DNA of 64,000 nt from Eudorina sp. 2006-703-Eu-15 (taxonomy: Eukaryota > Chlorophyta > Chlorophyceae > Chlamydomonadales > Volvocaceae). How positions within the stretch are numbered: the first letter of the stretch is position 1; every line of letters starts with the position of its first letter. The notes beneath the pieces are model-generated. The model saw nothing but the letters and a program-made list of their open reading frames with translations, had not been told where the DNA came from and did no database searches. The DNA is taken from assembly GCA_003117195.1 (NCBI GenBank), contig BDSI01000057.1, positions 124,001 to 188,000 of the forward strand. Direction: 5' to 3'. Made by a program: the position numbers and the translations under genes. Below are positions 33,577-45,900 of the stretch, piece by piece.

Positions 33577-33914
33577 GCCCCTACAGTTGTGTTGTGACGG
33601 AGCTGTAAGAATTCAACAACTTTGACTGTGAAGCAGATCCTGGTGGAACGTCAGTTGATAGAAGTCCACTGCGATGTATGCTTCTGCGGTGACTGCACAC
33701 CGCGCAATGACTGGATCCAAAGAATCCATTACAGCATACGGCTGTCGATCAGCGAGCAGTCTGAGAGTTTGCAGCTCTACTCACAGATGATGATACGTTT
33801 TATCATAATTGCTTGGGAACATGTGAATTGCTGCAGGGTGTTGGAATATGACTTATTGTGTCGGTTGGCTCTCTTGAACTCCCATGGACGACCTGTTTTA
33901 CTGTTCATTCGTGA
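33577..33914. promoter_or_regulatory. bidirectional promoter region, clpS / SFI1-like
   Basis: 338 bp separate the ClpS start (minus) from the first plausible SFI1-like ATG (plus). Lower in GC than either gene. No defined promoter element was identified. Confidence 0.4.
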
Positions 33915-36900
33915 ATGGGCTCTATAGGTAGGGCTGCGCCCGCCACTCAGCCGGCAGAGACCGTGTTGTCGTCGCCATGGTTCTTGGGCGACGCTTCCTT
34001 GGCTGGCACTGGTGGCAATCTTCTGGTGCGCAGTACGCCAGCTCCAACGGAAGAGCAAAATAGCATCAGTTCTTGCGAAAGGTTGAGAGAGTTGGGGATA
34101 TTGCCTCGCAGGGTCTACGGTCCTTGCCCGTGCGCCCACGGTTGCGACGGTCGTCGCTGGAAGGCAAAGCGTCAGAAGCGCAGCAAGCTGCGCGGAAAAG
34201 TGTCAAATTCAGTCTGCGCGCACGTGGGCCTGGCCCCGCGTACAATTCCCCATCACCAGAACAGCTGCAGTCGCCAGCTCCCCGATTCCATGAGCAACAA
34301 CGTACCCCTACACAGCAGGCCGCACCTGCAGGCCTTGCACCCGAGGAAGTCGTGCGGCGATTGTTCCGGGCCGTCCAGGGTCACGCGAGCTCACCGGAGC
34401 CCCAACCGAAGGCGTACCAGGGCTGGGTGCCGCAGCCACAGAAGTCAAAGCCCTCCCATTCGCCTCCAGAGCTCGGGACCTCGGAGCGTTGTGAGCAGCC
34501 GGCAGCAGCTGGTGCAGGCCAGGGCTTCACAGACGGGGAGGCTCGCCCGGGCGGCGAACCTGCGGCGGGCCTTGCCACAGTCCACGAGGACCCGACGCCC
34601 GACGTCTTCTCCTTGGATGCACAGGCATTGGCTCGTGTCCGGCTTGCTATCACCTGTGCAAGCGCTACAGCGCGGCACGGAGCAGGGTCAAACTCCGGGG
34701 CAGCTGTTGGAGGAACCCCGTGGCTGCAGCAGCCCCCTTCCATGGCTGCACAGGGCTCTGGCCTATGGACTATACCGCAGCGGCCCGGCGCGCAAACACA
34801 GACGCAGGCGGCCTCCAGCACACAGCAGCCGCAGCGGGGCCCTACTGCGGACCTGCCGGACCCAACGCAGGGAGCCGGTGGCCGCGTGCCGCCACCGGGC
34901 TCGGCGCCCGCGGCTGCTACTGCGGGCCCTGCCTGGGCGACAGCACGAGTTAGGGCAGCAGGCAACCCCGCATTGTCGCCACGAAGCAAGGACATACTGG
35001 GGCCGGCGGGCCTCCCCAAGGCCCCCATGGAGCATGCGATGAGCGATGCAGCTACTGTTTCAACACGGACCAATGCGTCCGCAAGTTCCTCCAGTCCCTG
35101 GAAAGCGCCGGGGTCCACACCGAGGACGGTGCGGTCGGGGACGTCCCCTGCACCCCGAGGGACCCCAGCGCGCCGGCCCACCGCCGCCAGCACACCGGCC
35201 AGCAGCCGGACGGCCAGGGGCGACTTCACGGGGGGCGACGACGGACAGCCCTACGCCACCTTCGAGCAAGTGCACCTGATGCTTGCGTCCCTCAACTTGC
35301 CGGGGACGCGGACCTTTGGCCAACCGGACGATGCCAACATCGATGTCGGTCAGGCGGCCCGGGATTTTGCCCCGAGCCCGACAATCCCATGCGCAGCCGG
35401 CCAGCAAGCAACTCGCCTAGGCCCGGCAGGCGAGCTCCTGTCCCCTGAGGGGCCGCGACCGCCGCGTCGAGAGGCGTGGCCGAGCGATGATGGGGCGGGC
35501 GCCCGCAACGGCGCTCTGGTTTCCAGGCCCAGGCGTAGGGACGCGGGTGTGGTCCGGGGCACAGAGCTGCCCGCGGAGGCCGAAAGCACGGCAGTGACCG
35601 CAGCAACGGGCAGCAGTGATGCGACCCTGGACGCCGCACGGTGGCGCTTCGAGCAGACGCTTGCAGCCCGTAGCCCGGGTGGACCCAGGAGGCGAGGCGA
35701 CGCGGCCGGCGGCAGCGGCGCTGGCGGCGAGGAAGGATTCCTCCTGGCGCTGCGGCCGGCCTGTCGAGCTTGGCTGCGGGCTGTGGCCGGGCTGGTGGCC
35801 GAGCAGCGGCGGGCGGGCGGGGAGGAGCTGGCCGACCTGGCACAGCAGCTAAGGGAAGCCCTTGTGGAGCGGCGGCAGGTGGAGGCGTACCTGCTGGGCA
35901 CCAAGCTGGGGTTGCCGCGGGGCAGGCTCGTGCGCCTGCAAGAGCTGGTATGTCCTGGGTCGGTGCCCTTCTGCCGCTCTTCCTGGGCTCTTCCTGGGGT
36001 GCATCCAGGGATGCCGCTCGCAACTGGGTTGCGCCCCATGCGCGTTGTACGGAAGGGGAGCCCGGTGTAAAGGGGATTTCGGGTGCATGGGCGAGCGATT
36101 GTGTCGTGCAAAGGCTCCGGACGGGTGGCATGTTGAGTGCGTGAGGCTGCCACGCCTGCAGTGAGATCCACTCGAGCGTGCGGACTTGGGTCACACAGAG
36201 TACAGCGTCTGACGCGGGCCCGCCAGAACAAGGGAGCGCTGGGGCACCGCCGGGCGCCGTGTCATCCGATGCATGTCCGTGCAAAACGTGCGTGCGTGCG
36301 CAGGCCGCAGCTTCCGGCGCGCCGCCATCGGTGACGGCAGCCCTGCTGTCGCAGCTGGAGGCCCGGCTGCGTCTGAAGTTGGCGCTGGGGGCGCTCCGCA
36401 GGAATGCGGCGGTGCGGGTGCGGACCTTCGACCTGATGCGATCTCGGGAGGAGCCCGGAGGGCCCCTCGCTGCGGCCGCGTGGCAGTGCTGGAAGCGCGC
36501 GGCGGCCGCGCGGATGGCGCTGCGGAGTCGCGCGGACGCCATGGCTGTGGCAGGGTAGGGCGGGGCGGGGCGGAGCAGGGAAGGAAAGCGGTGCTGGTTG
36601 ATTCAGCTACGCGTCGCATGCCGCGGTCCATGGTTGCCGAGACTCCCCTGGGGCCGAATAGCAGCGATGAGAAGTGTCGGAGGGGGCGACGGAAGGGGAC
36701 TGGTAACGGGGAGGTCGGAAGGGAGGACGGGCTCGTTTGTGAGCGATTGCCGCTACGGTACCTTGTACGGGGCAAGCCGCAGCTGTTGTCTGTATCCCAT
36801 GCCGCCGTGGCTCCACGGATAGTGCTAACCACTGCAACGCCTCTTCTCTTCGCGGGCAGCAGAACTTGGACTGGGCTGTAGTTCTTATGTCTGTCATGCC

Positions 36901-39900
36901 TGTCTCATGAACCACGTCACAGTGGACCTGACGGGATATCGGTCACAACCGAAGCTTCCTCACAACACTTCGCGAATGTCCCCCTCCCAGGCGGAGGGTC
37001 CTCACGGCGCGTGTGCTGCTGGCCTGGCACGCCGCCGTGGAGCATGCGGCCGAGCTGCGGCAGCTCAGCGCCAGACTGACGGAGCGCGTGGCGCACGGCC
37101 GGGCGGCGCGGTGCCTGCTCGCCTGGCGCGCGGCCGGTGAGCGCTGCGCGGTCCTCAGGCGCGCGGAGCAGGCCTGTCGCGCCGCGCGGACGCGCCGCTT
37201 GCTGGCCGAGTGGCGGAGCACCACGCGTCGTGTGGCGCACTCCGGCCGGCTGCGCCGCACCGCGGAGCAGCACCACCGCCTCCGACTGCTGCTCGCGTCG
37301 CTTGCGCACTGGCGGTTCTTGTATGTGAGCGGCGCCGTTTCGCGGGCGTGGGAGTCGGCGCTGGCGAGGCGGCGGGGGCTGCAGTTGCTGGCGCGCGCGA
37401 TGCGCGTGTGGCACTTCTATGCGCGGCGGTGCCGGCAGCTCATTCGGCAGCTCGCGGGGCAGCGGGTTATGGCAGGTGGGTCGCAGGGGGGAATGGGCAG
37501 CGACAATAGTATATTATGGGACTGCGGGGTGGTTGCAAGGTGGGGCAAAGGTAGGCGTGGAGGGCACATTGAATGAGTGGAGGGCACATGTCGACATGTG
37601 TCGAACCACCGCGCTGCGGCGGAGGCGGCATCGCGCCACAGCTTCACGTTGTAGAGTCGCTGATCCGCGGCTTGGCGATACCACCAAGATCCTCATCCAG
37701 TGCGACCCAGTACGGCCCGGGGCATGCCCTCCCGTGCGACCACTGGGAGCGCTTGCGCGCTGAACCTGCAGTGCGGGTTGCCAAAGCGGTATGACGACCG
37801 CCGACCGTACACAGGCCACGCTGCCACGAACCTAGATGTGCGTCTGGTTGAATCCCAGCTCGGACCCAATGACGCGTCGCAGCCGGCACCACAAAGGCAG
37901 CCCAACTCTTGACCCCCTGGAACCGTGTCACCCCCCCTGCAGCCTCTGGCGCCATGCCGCTGGTGGACGAAGCCGCGCTGCCGGCGCCTCTGGCGCTCTC
38001 CGCGATGCCGGCCAAGATCCAACGGCTGCTGGCCTCCGCCCGCGGCTTCATGCTGGCGATGTCGGACGAGCTGCTGCACCTGCGCTCCCTCCTGCGCTTC
38101 AAACTGCTGCCAGCCTCCGTCTCAAAGCCGGGGGCCGGCGCTGCGGGGACTCCCGCAAGGGTTCCGGCTCCAGGGACGGGTTCGGCCACGTCCGTGGGCT
38201 CTGGCCCTGACACGGTCTCGCACGCCTTGGAGCCCGCTGGGGAAACGGGTACGGCCGGAGGCATGACGGGACATGACGGCAGCATACGGTTGCGGGTCCT
38301 GAGTGTGGCAGATGGGCTGGCCGGGGTTCGGCCGGAAGCGGGCGCCGATCGAGTGGGGTCAGCTACGGGCGGGGGGGCGATCGGGCGACAGCGCACCTCG
38401 CCCCGGCTGCTCATCAGCGGCCAATGGCGGCACAAGCGGCAGGTGCTGGTGCTGCTGGCGCAGCTGCGGCAGGTGGAACGTCTGGCGGCGGACGTGGAGG
38501 CGCAGCTGGAGGCGGCGGAGAGGTAATAAAATGAATATATGAATGGGACATACGCGGGCGGGCCAAGGGTTGACATGACGTGGGAGTGCCCCGCCAATGC
38601 CCCTGGAGGGAAATCATGGTCGAAACAAGTTATTTGCGGCCTTGAGCTGCGGGGCGTAGCCAATGGCAAGAGGCCGGCGCGGGCTGCTGTCGTACATGTC
38701 GCACAACCGGATGTCCTCTGTGGTCGCAGACCGCAAACGCCTCCAGGGCATCCTCTGTCTTGTGATGTTGGGGGCCGGATCTACGCGCAGTACTGGAGGA
38801 CGTGACGCCCGATGGAGAGTCTCGGCGGCGCTGTCACAGCAAAGCAACGCGGGCAGGCACCCAACGTGCATCCGAGTGATCTGCGTTTGTCTTGTGGCGG
38901 CCCCAACCCCCACCCAACCACCTATCCCCAGGGACGGCCGGATGGTGCGGCTGGAGTTGCAGCAGCGCGCGGATGACATCCAGAGGCGCACCGCCGCCAG
39001 CCGGGAGGAAATGGCCGCGGCCGTGTCGCAGCAGCAGGCGGTGCAGGGGGACCTGGAGCAGCTGGATAAGGTGCGGTCTTTGGGGTTGGGTCTTTGGGTC
39101 CAAATAACAGCGGCGGCTCAACGTTGTGAACGAACGAACCAGGGTTGCGGCCCCCCGGGTTGGGAACTCACTGGCGGTCAACAAGCTCAGACACACGAGG
39201 GCGTCGAAGTGCAGCCACAAACGCGCCATGGTTTGTACGGCCATGGGATGCCTTAGAACAAGTCGTACAAGGGAATGAGCCTCAAAAGTGTAATACATGT
39301 ACGCACCTTTGGGAATGTACAATATTCAGCTAAGCGTACAAGATATTCAGCTAAGCGTAGCCCTGCAACAAAACACCTCGTCGGGCGGTGAGGTGGAGAC
39401 GGCGGGTGAAGGTCCTGAGGCTGCAAACGGCATCCGGGCGGCAAACGCACGAGGCCGCACTGACAACCGTGTCGATCCTGCATGGACCCGGCTAACTCTG
39501 CGGAACGCCCACCCGCTCCCGGCCACAGGAAACACGAGCCCTGGGGGGATACCTGAACCGCTGTCGCGCGGCGGCGCTGGCTGCAAACGAGCAGCTGCAG
39601 GGCGTGGAGGAGCAGCTGCGGGCCGCAGAGGCACAGCACCAGGCGGCGCTGGCGGCGGCCTCGGAGGCGCAGTCGCGCGAGGCGAGTCTCAAGCACGAAT
39701 ACCTGGAGAAGCAAGCGGCTGCGGTGCGTTCGGGCTGGTCGGTGTGGGCGCCGTGTGTGGGTGTGTGTGGCGTGGCGACCTACACAGCGAGCTGCGCTCC
39801 ACTGCGCACGTGAATGCGCGACAACATGGGCTTGGCGCGGGCGTCCTTCGCGGATTCTGGAATCGGCCTGGGGTCTCGACCTGCTGCGCCCCGCCGGTGC

Positions 39901-42900
39901 TTTCTTAACAAGCAGAGATACCCCACCATATTAACAAGCAGAAGATACCCCACCTTCATGTGCGGCCATGCTCACACGGGGCTGAGGCCGGCTCCTGTGT
40001 GTTGGCTGCCGCTCCGCCGCCCTGACGGACCCGGGATACGATACCTCTAACAATGTAACAAGCCACTGCACAATCCCCGCACGTACTCACACATGCACAG
40101 TAATCCATGTGTTATTACTGCTGCTGCTATCTGGTGTTGCCACGATGTCCCACCGGCGCAGGATGAGGCGGCGAGGGCCTGGCCGCACCCCAGCTTCGCA
40201 GGCGCCCAGGAGGCGGAGCGCCGGGGCCGCGCGCGGCTGCTGGCCTCCCAGCGCCGCCTCTCGGAGGCGCTGCAGCTCAAGGCGGCGCTCACGGCGCACT
40301 GGCGGGACAGCCAGGTTGCGGCGGCGTCCGCGCCCCGCTACGCGGCCCAGCGGCACGCGCTGCGGGTGGCGGAGGCGCAGCAGCAGGTGGTGGAGGCCGC
40401 CAAGGTGGTGTCCCTGGCGGAGCTGGAGGTGCGGGGGGGGTGCCCCGGGGTGGGGGTTAATTGAAAAAAATAAATAAACCCGTAGAACGAACCCGGGCCC
40501 CGGGGTGGGGGCGAGGGGTGGATAAGCAATGGGAATGAGGACGAGAGACGGGCATGAGCGCATGGGGCACATGAGCGCATGGGCACATGAGCGCATGGGC
40601 ACATGAGCGCATGGGCACATGAGCGCATGGGCACATGAGCGCATGGGCACATGAGCGCATGGGCACATGAGCGCATGGGCACATGAGCGCATGGGCACAT
40701 GAGCGCATGGGCACATGAGCGCATGGGCACATGAGCGCATGGGCACATGAGCGCATGGGCACATGAGCGCATGGGCACATGAGCGCATGGGCACATGAGC
40801 GCATGGGCACATGAGCGCATGGGCACATGAGCGCATGGGCACATGAGCGCATGGGCACATGAGCGCATGGGGCACATGAGCGCATGGGCACATGAGCGCA
40901 TGGGCACATGAGCACCCCAGGAACGCAACGGGGTCCGAGGGCCGGAGAGGGCGTGCGTCGCGGGGGTGTGCTACGACAAGCCGGTAAGCGGCAGGAATGT
41001 TGTGCTGCCTGGCGTAGCTGCCGGTAGGTTTCCGTTGCTGGGATGGGGAGCGCTCGGGCGGGGCATGCGAGACTCTGTGTGGCACCTAGGTCTACGGCCG
41101 GTCTGCCGCGTGCGTGTGATTTGGGAGCCGGGTGTATGGACGTGGGAGGGACCTGTGCGCTTCCTCGGCCTGAAGGGAGGCGGCGGCGCTCCGGAGCTTC
41201 ACCGTGTCCCGCTGCACATGGCAGCTGAAACGGCCCGACAGGACATGCGACCCCGCCCGGACCCTTCTCTGGCAGTCAGCGCGTTTTCGACGTGTATACC
41301 AGCTGCCTGTATCCCCCCGGCTCCCAGGTTCAGGACTTGCTGACGGCAGTGGATAGGCTGACACGGGCCACCCAGGACGCCCGGGGCGACGATGACGAGG
41401 TGCAGGCCGCTGCAGCTGCTGCCGCCGCGCTGGCTGCTCAAGCCGCCGCGGCCGCCACGACCGCAGCGCGGGAGGCGCAGGAGGCGGCCGCGGCGGAGCA
41501 TGCGGCGAAGGAAGCGGTGCTGGCTCTGCGGGTGCAGGTGCAGCAGCTCCGGGAGGCCCAACAGGCGGAGATGCCGCAGACGCCGTCGGCGCAGCAGGCG
41601 GTGCTGCTGGAGCCGCTGCGGGGACGGGAGCACGCGGCCAAGGCGCAGATGGAGCAAGCGAGGGAGCGCGCTGAGGCGGCGCGGCGGGAGCTGCAGGCGG
41701 CACTGGCGGACGCTGCGGAGGTAGGGGTGATGGGATGGAATGGAATGGGGGGAGCTGTGGTATGGGGGAGGGGCGGCTGTCGTGAGATTGCAGTACTGGC
41801 CTCGGGAGGTTCAAGAACGGCGCCAGCGGCGTTGGATTTCACAAGGGAGTAGGGGACTCATGCTCGGGGTCAGGGGCCGCGTCACCAGGTCTTCTGCGGC
41901 TGCCATTAAAATGTTTGTTGCCGGACGCATGCAGGAAATCGAATCGCACAAACCCAGGACAGCTTTGCGGCTTCCTGATTTGTGGGTGTGGTCGCTGTCC
42001 AGGCCGGCACCGCGCTGCGCCTTCTGCGCTTCAGCGTTGAAAAGGCTCCCCGGCCCCCCCACTGACACCTGCAGCCTTCATTCGGCCTCCCCTGGTCCGC
42101 CCTGGTGTGCAGCTGTCCCAGCGGGTGGAGGCCGCCGAGGTGGCCTACCGAGCGCAGCTGCTGCGGCTGCAGCCCGCGCGCGCGAAGCTGCATCAGTCGG
42201 CCGCACAGCTGCGCAGCCGTCTGGAGGCCTACCCCTCGGAGCTGGTGCGCCAGCTGCGGCGGGTGGTGGACGAACACGCCATCGAAGCCTGCCAGGTGGG
42301 GTGGGGTTAAATTGAAAAAAGAAATAAACCCGAAGCACATCCAGAAACATGCAGAATACTTGGGGTGGTGGTGGGGTCTCGCGCGCCACAATGACGCACC
42401 CCAGGCACCGCGGGCACCGTGCCGCTGAGTTATCATGGCCCGCATGGCCGATGAGGTAGGGAAGATGCCCTTCAGGTCTTTTCAGTGGACGCGTGTACGT
42501 TGAAAAGCTCCTTTATCTGGCTAGTCTTTCCGCTGCTCCAGCCGTGATGCCTCTTGGCCACTCACGACAGGTCACTGCAGAGGTCAGCCCACGGGTGTTC
42601 AGGGGGGACTTATCCACCCCCGTCCACTTGACGTTCGTTTTTGGGGTTTTACTTATTTATATTTAGAAAATAATGTTGATTGAAAATAACTTTATCGTTT
42701 TTAAACAAAAGCCTTACAACTTAGTAAAAAAAGTTCAGTTAAATCCCCGTCCACTTGATTGCGTCCCCAATCATTCCTTACCTCGCTTGATGGCGTCCCT
42801 CCTCGTCAGTTGTCCCGCCCATTGTTGCGGGCCCTTCATGTCTGCCTCTCACCCCAGGACGCGGACGGCAACTGGGTCGTGCAGAACCTTCCGCAAGAAT

Positions 42901-45900
42901 GGGCTCACAGCCTGCGCGCCGGGCTGTTGCTGCCCGACGCGGACGCCGTGTCCGACGAAGAGGCAGGGGGGCCCGGAGTCGATTCCCGCGGTCGCACGGG
43001 AGGCGTCGACGGATTGCTTTGCGTCCAGCCGGGCAGGCGGCCGGGCAGCAGCAGCCCCAGCAGCCGCAACCCGGCTGCGCGTGTCACCAGCTTCTCTGGC
43101 TGGGTGGTGCTGTCGGAGGGGGCGGCCACCACACCCCCGCGAGCACCGTCCGACGACATTGCGCACTCAGCTGCGACAGCGGACCGTCCCGCGGTTCGGT
43201 CAGCTGCCGCAGCTTCAGCCGCATCGCCGGGGCGGCGCGCCGCCACCGTGTCCGCCGTCTCCGGCCCGCCACAGGGCATGTCTGTCTCACCCAAGCCTGG
43301 CCCAACAGGGCAATCGCACGCGCAGGCATCTCAACAAGGTCAGCAGCAACAACAACAACTGCAAGACGTGCACTTGCAGCAGCAGCAGCAGCAACAGCAG
43401 TACCTGGGTTCGGACGTGGACCTTCACAACATGACGGCCGCGCAGCTATCCCGCGTCGCTCGGTCGGTGTTGGGCTCCGCAGTGCTCCGCAGCGTCGAGG
43501 CGCGGCTGGACGAGAGCCCTACACGCAGCGTGCGGCGGGGCGACGGTTTCATGGCGGCCGCCGCTGCCGCTCAGGCTGCTGGGGCTGCTGCCGAGGCCCG
43601 GGCGGAGCGCAGCAGCCCCAGACCGAAAGGGGGCGCCCAGCAGCTGGCCTCACTCTCGCGGCACAAGGCGGTTTCGAGGCGCGGCGCGTCGCCGTTGGCG
43701 CACCGCCCTGCTTGGGACGGCGTGTCCGAGCCGCAACGCAACGCGGCTCAGCCACCAAGCCCTTCGCCCCTGCCGTTAGACAACACGGGTCGAGTCGTTG
43801 CGTCCGAGCCGGCCGCCGCGGGCACGCAAGACCTGGCCCTGCGAGCGGCCCCACCTCGCCTTCACACGCACACCCACACCGACTCGGAGGTGCAGCTCCC
43901 GGCGCCTGGACCTGCGCGGCACGATACGCCGGGCGCGGATCCTCCCACCAGCGGGCAGGAACCGCCGTCTGCCAGCGCTTTCCATGGCGTAACGGTGGCG
44001 CCGCCGCAGCTCACGCGGACCTTGCAGCCTGCGCAGCAGCCTGTGCAGCAGCCTGCGCAGCAACATGATCAGCAGCCTGATCAGCAGCCCGGTACAAGCG
44101 GAAGCCGCGGTGGCGGTGGCGGCAGCAGCAGCAGCCCCGCCCGCGTCATACCTGCCGCCGCGGCTGTGTCACCGGAGACCCGCCGTTTCATCTCCCTGCT
44201 CAAGCAGGAGATGGGTGCGGCCGTGGGGCACTTTGGCGACATTAGCAGCGCCGCGCCTGCTGGCGAACAGGCTGCTCGACCCCACTACGAGTACCCGGAG
44301 GGCGCCTCCTGGGCGGCTGGGACAGGAGCCGCGGCAGCGGCACCGACTGCGGCCTCCTGCGATTCGCTGTGGCCCGGCGTTCCTTCGTCGCGCCGAGGTC
44401 CGCCGGATGTCTACGGAGCGGAACCGCCGATGATGCCAGTCGAGCGCCTGCCGCCGCCGGCCCCGCTGCTTCCGCCGCTGAACGGCACAGAGCCGCACGG
44501 CGCACAGCTCATGCACGGCACAGAGCTCGGACGGGTTGCAGGACGCAGCTTCGAGCCGCAAGTGGGGCAGGCCGAAGTGTCTGTTCGTGGTGATCATGCG
44601 ACCGGCCGCGGTGACGTGTCCGTGGAACTTCCGCTGCCGCCCGGGCCCACCCCGATAGGGGCCGGTCATTCTGGCGAGCCAGCGGAAGGCGCGGAGGGCC
44701 GCTTCTCCAGTGCTAGCTCAATCTACGGACACTTCTCGGACCCACGGCACCTGACTTTGGTGCACGTCGCCGCTGCGGACGGTGTCGGGGCCGCGGCGGT
44801 CGACTCGCTGAGTGCGCCAGCGATGATCCGCGTGGGGAAAAACGCGTGGCCGCTGCCCACTGATCCGCATGCGGACTTGGAGCAGGAGCTGCAAATGCAC
44901 CGCTGGCAGCAACAGCAGCTGCAGCTGCAACAGCAGCTGCTTCTCGGCCTGCCTGGTTTGCCGGCTTCGGCAGGAGACAACAGTGCCAAGCTCCCGCGTA
45001 TTTCCGATGTCGCTGCCACCGTCCGCCGGCCCGACCATTTAAACTGTGAAGCGCCCACCGCGGCAGGCGGGCAGCTGCAGCAGGGCCCTGCCGCCCTGGG
45101 GGCTCCCGCGAGCGGCAGCACCGGGCCGCCGCAGCGCCGCCTGGACGACTCGGCTGACGGTTTCTACCGCAGGCGGCTGTGCCATCGCACCCTGCAGGTA
45201 CAGGGCGTGGCGTGGCGTGATGTGGCGTGGCGTGGCAATGGCAGCGCGCCCGACGGTCGCTTGCCATGCGTGGGGCAGCGGCGTAACAGCCGGGCTTGGC
45301 AAGCACGTGCCATAACGCGTGCGTGCCGTTGGTGGTCTTTCCATCAGCAAATCGCACAGCGCTGTCGGGGTACGCGCGTCATCCGGTATTGTGCCAGGCG
45401 CGTGCAAGGTCCGATATGGTTTTGTGAATATTCGGCAGCCGCTCCTGCCAAGACACGGCCTGTACACGAATCATCGCATCATGGGCATTCTAAAAGCTGT
45501 ATTGCACGCGGGCGCGTCGAAGCTGCAACCCTGATCATCCCTGCCCTTGCGCGCGGTGGCAGGGCTTCCGGCAATACGTCGCCCTGATGGCCTGCCTGGC
45601 GGCTCGCATCAGCCGGGTGGCCAGTGCAGCGCGGCTGCGGTGGGCGCTTTCGGACTGGCACCAGGCGGTTCAGGGGCCCAACCAGCTGGCGCAGCGCGCA
45701 GCAATCGCCAGTGTGTGCCGCCGCGCCCTGCGGCGCTGGCGCGCCTACGTGTGCGCGCGGCGGCGGCGGGCAGCCGCCCTGGAGCTGGGACTCCAGCGCA
45801 GCCGCCGTCGCAAGAAGGCGGCTTGCCTCGCCACGTGGCGCTTGTGGTGCGGGCGGCAGGTGGGTGGCTTTAGCGTGGCCGAACAGCCGCGGCTGCTCGA

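Noticed and set aside
34381..36542. Long minus-strand ORFs of up to 416 codons
   Set aside because: Antisense shadows of the high-GC SFI1-like exons; the plus frame has the Trp repeats and coiled coil and joins in phase.
40087..41085. 332-codon minus-strand ORF rich in Cys-Ala-His and Met-Arg-Ser
   Set aside because: It is a translation of the 16-bp minisatellite, antisense to an intron and exons of the SFI1-like gene.
42899..44068. 389-codon plus-strand ORF in an alternative frame of exon 10
   Set aside because: Arg/Gly/Ala-rich shadow of a GC-rich exon; the frame with Gln runs joins in phase with the exons on both sides.
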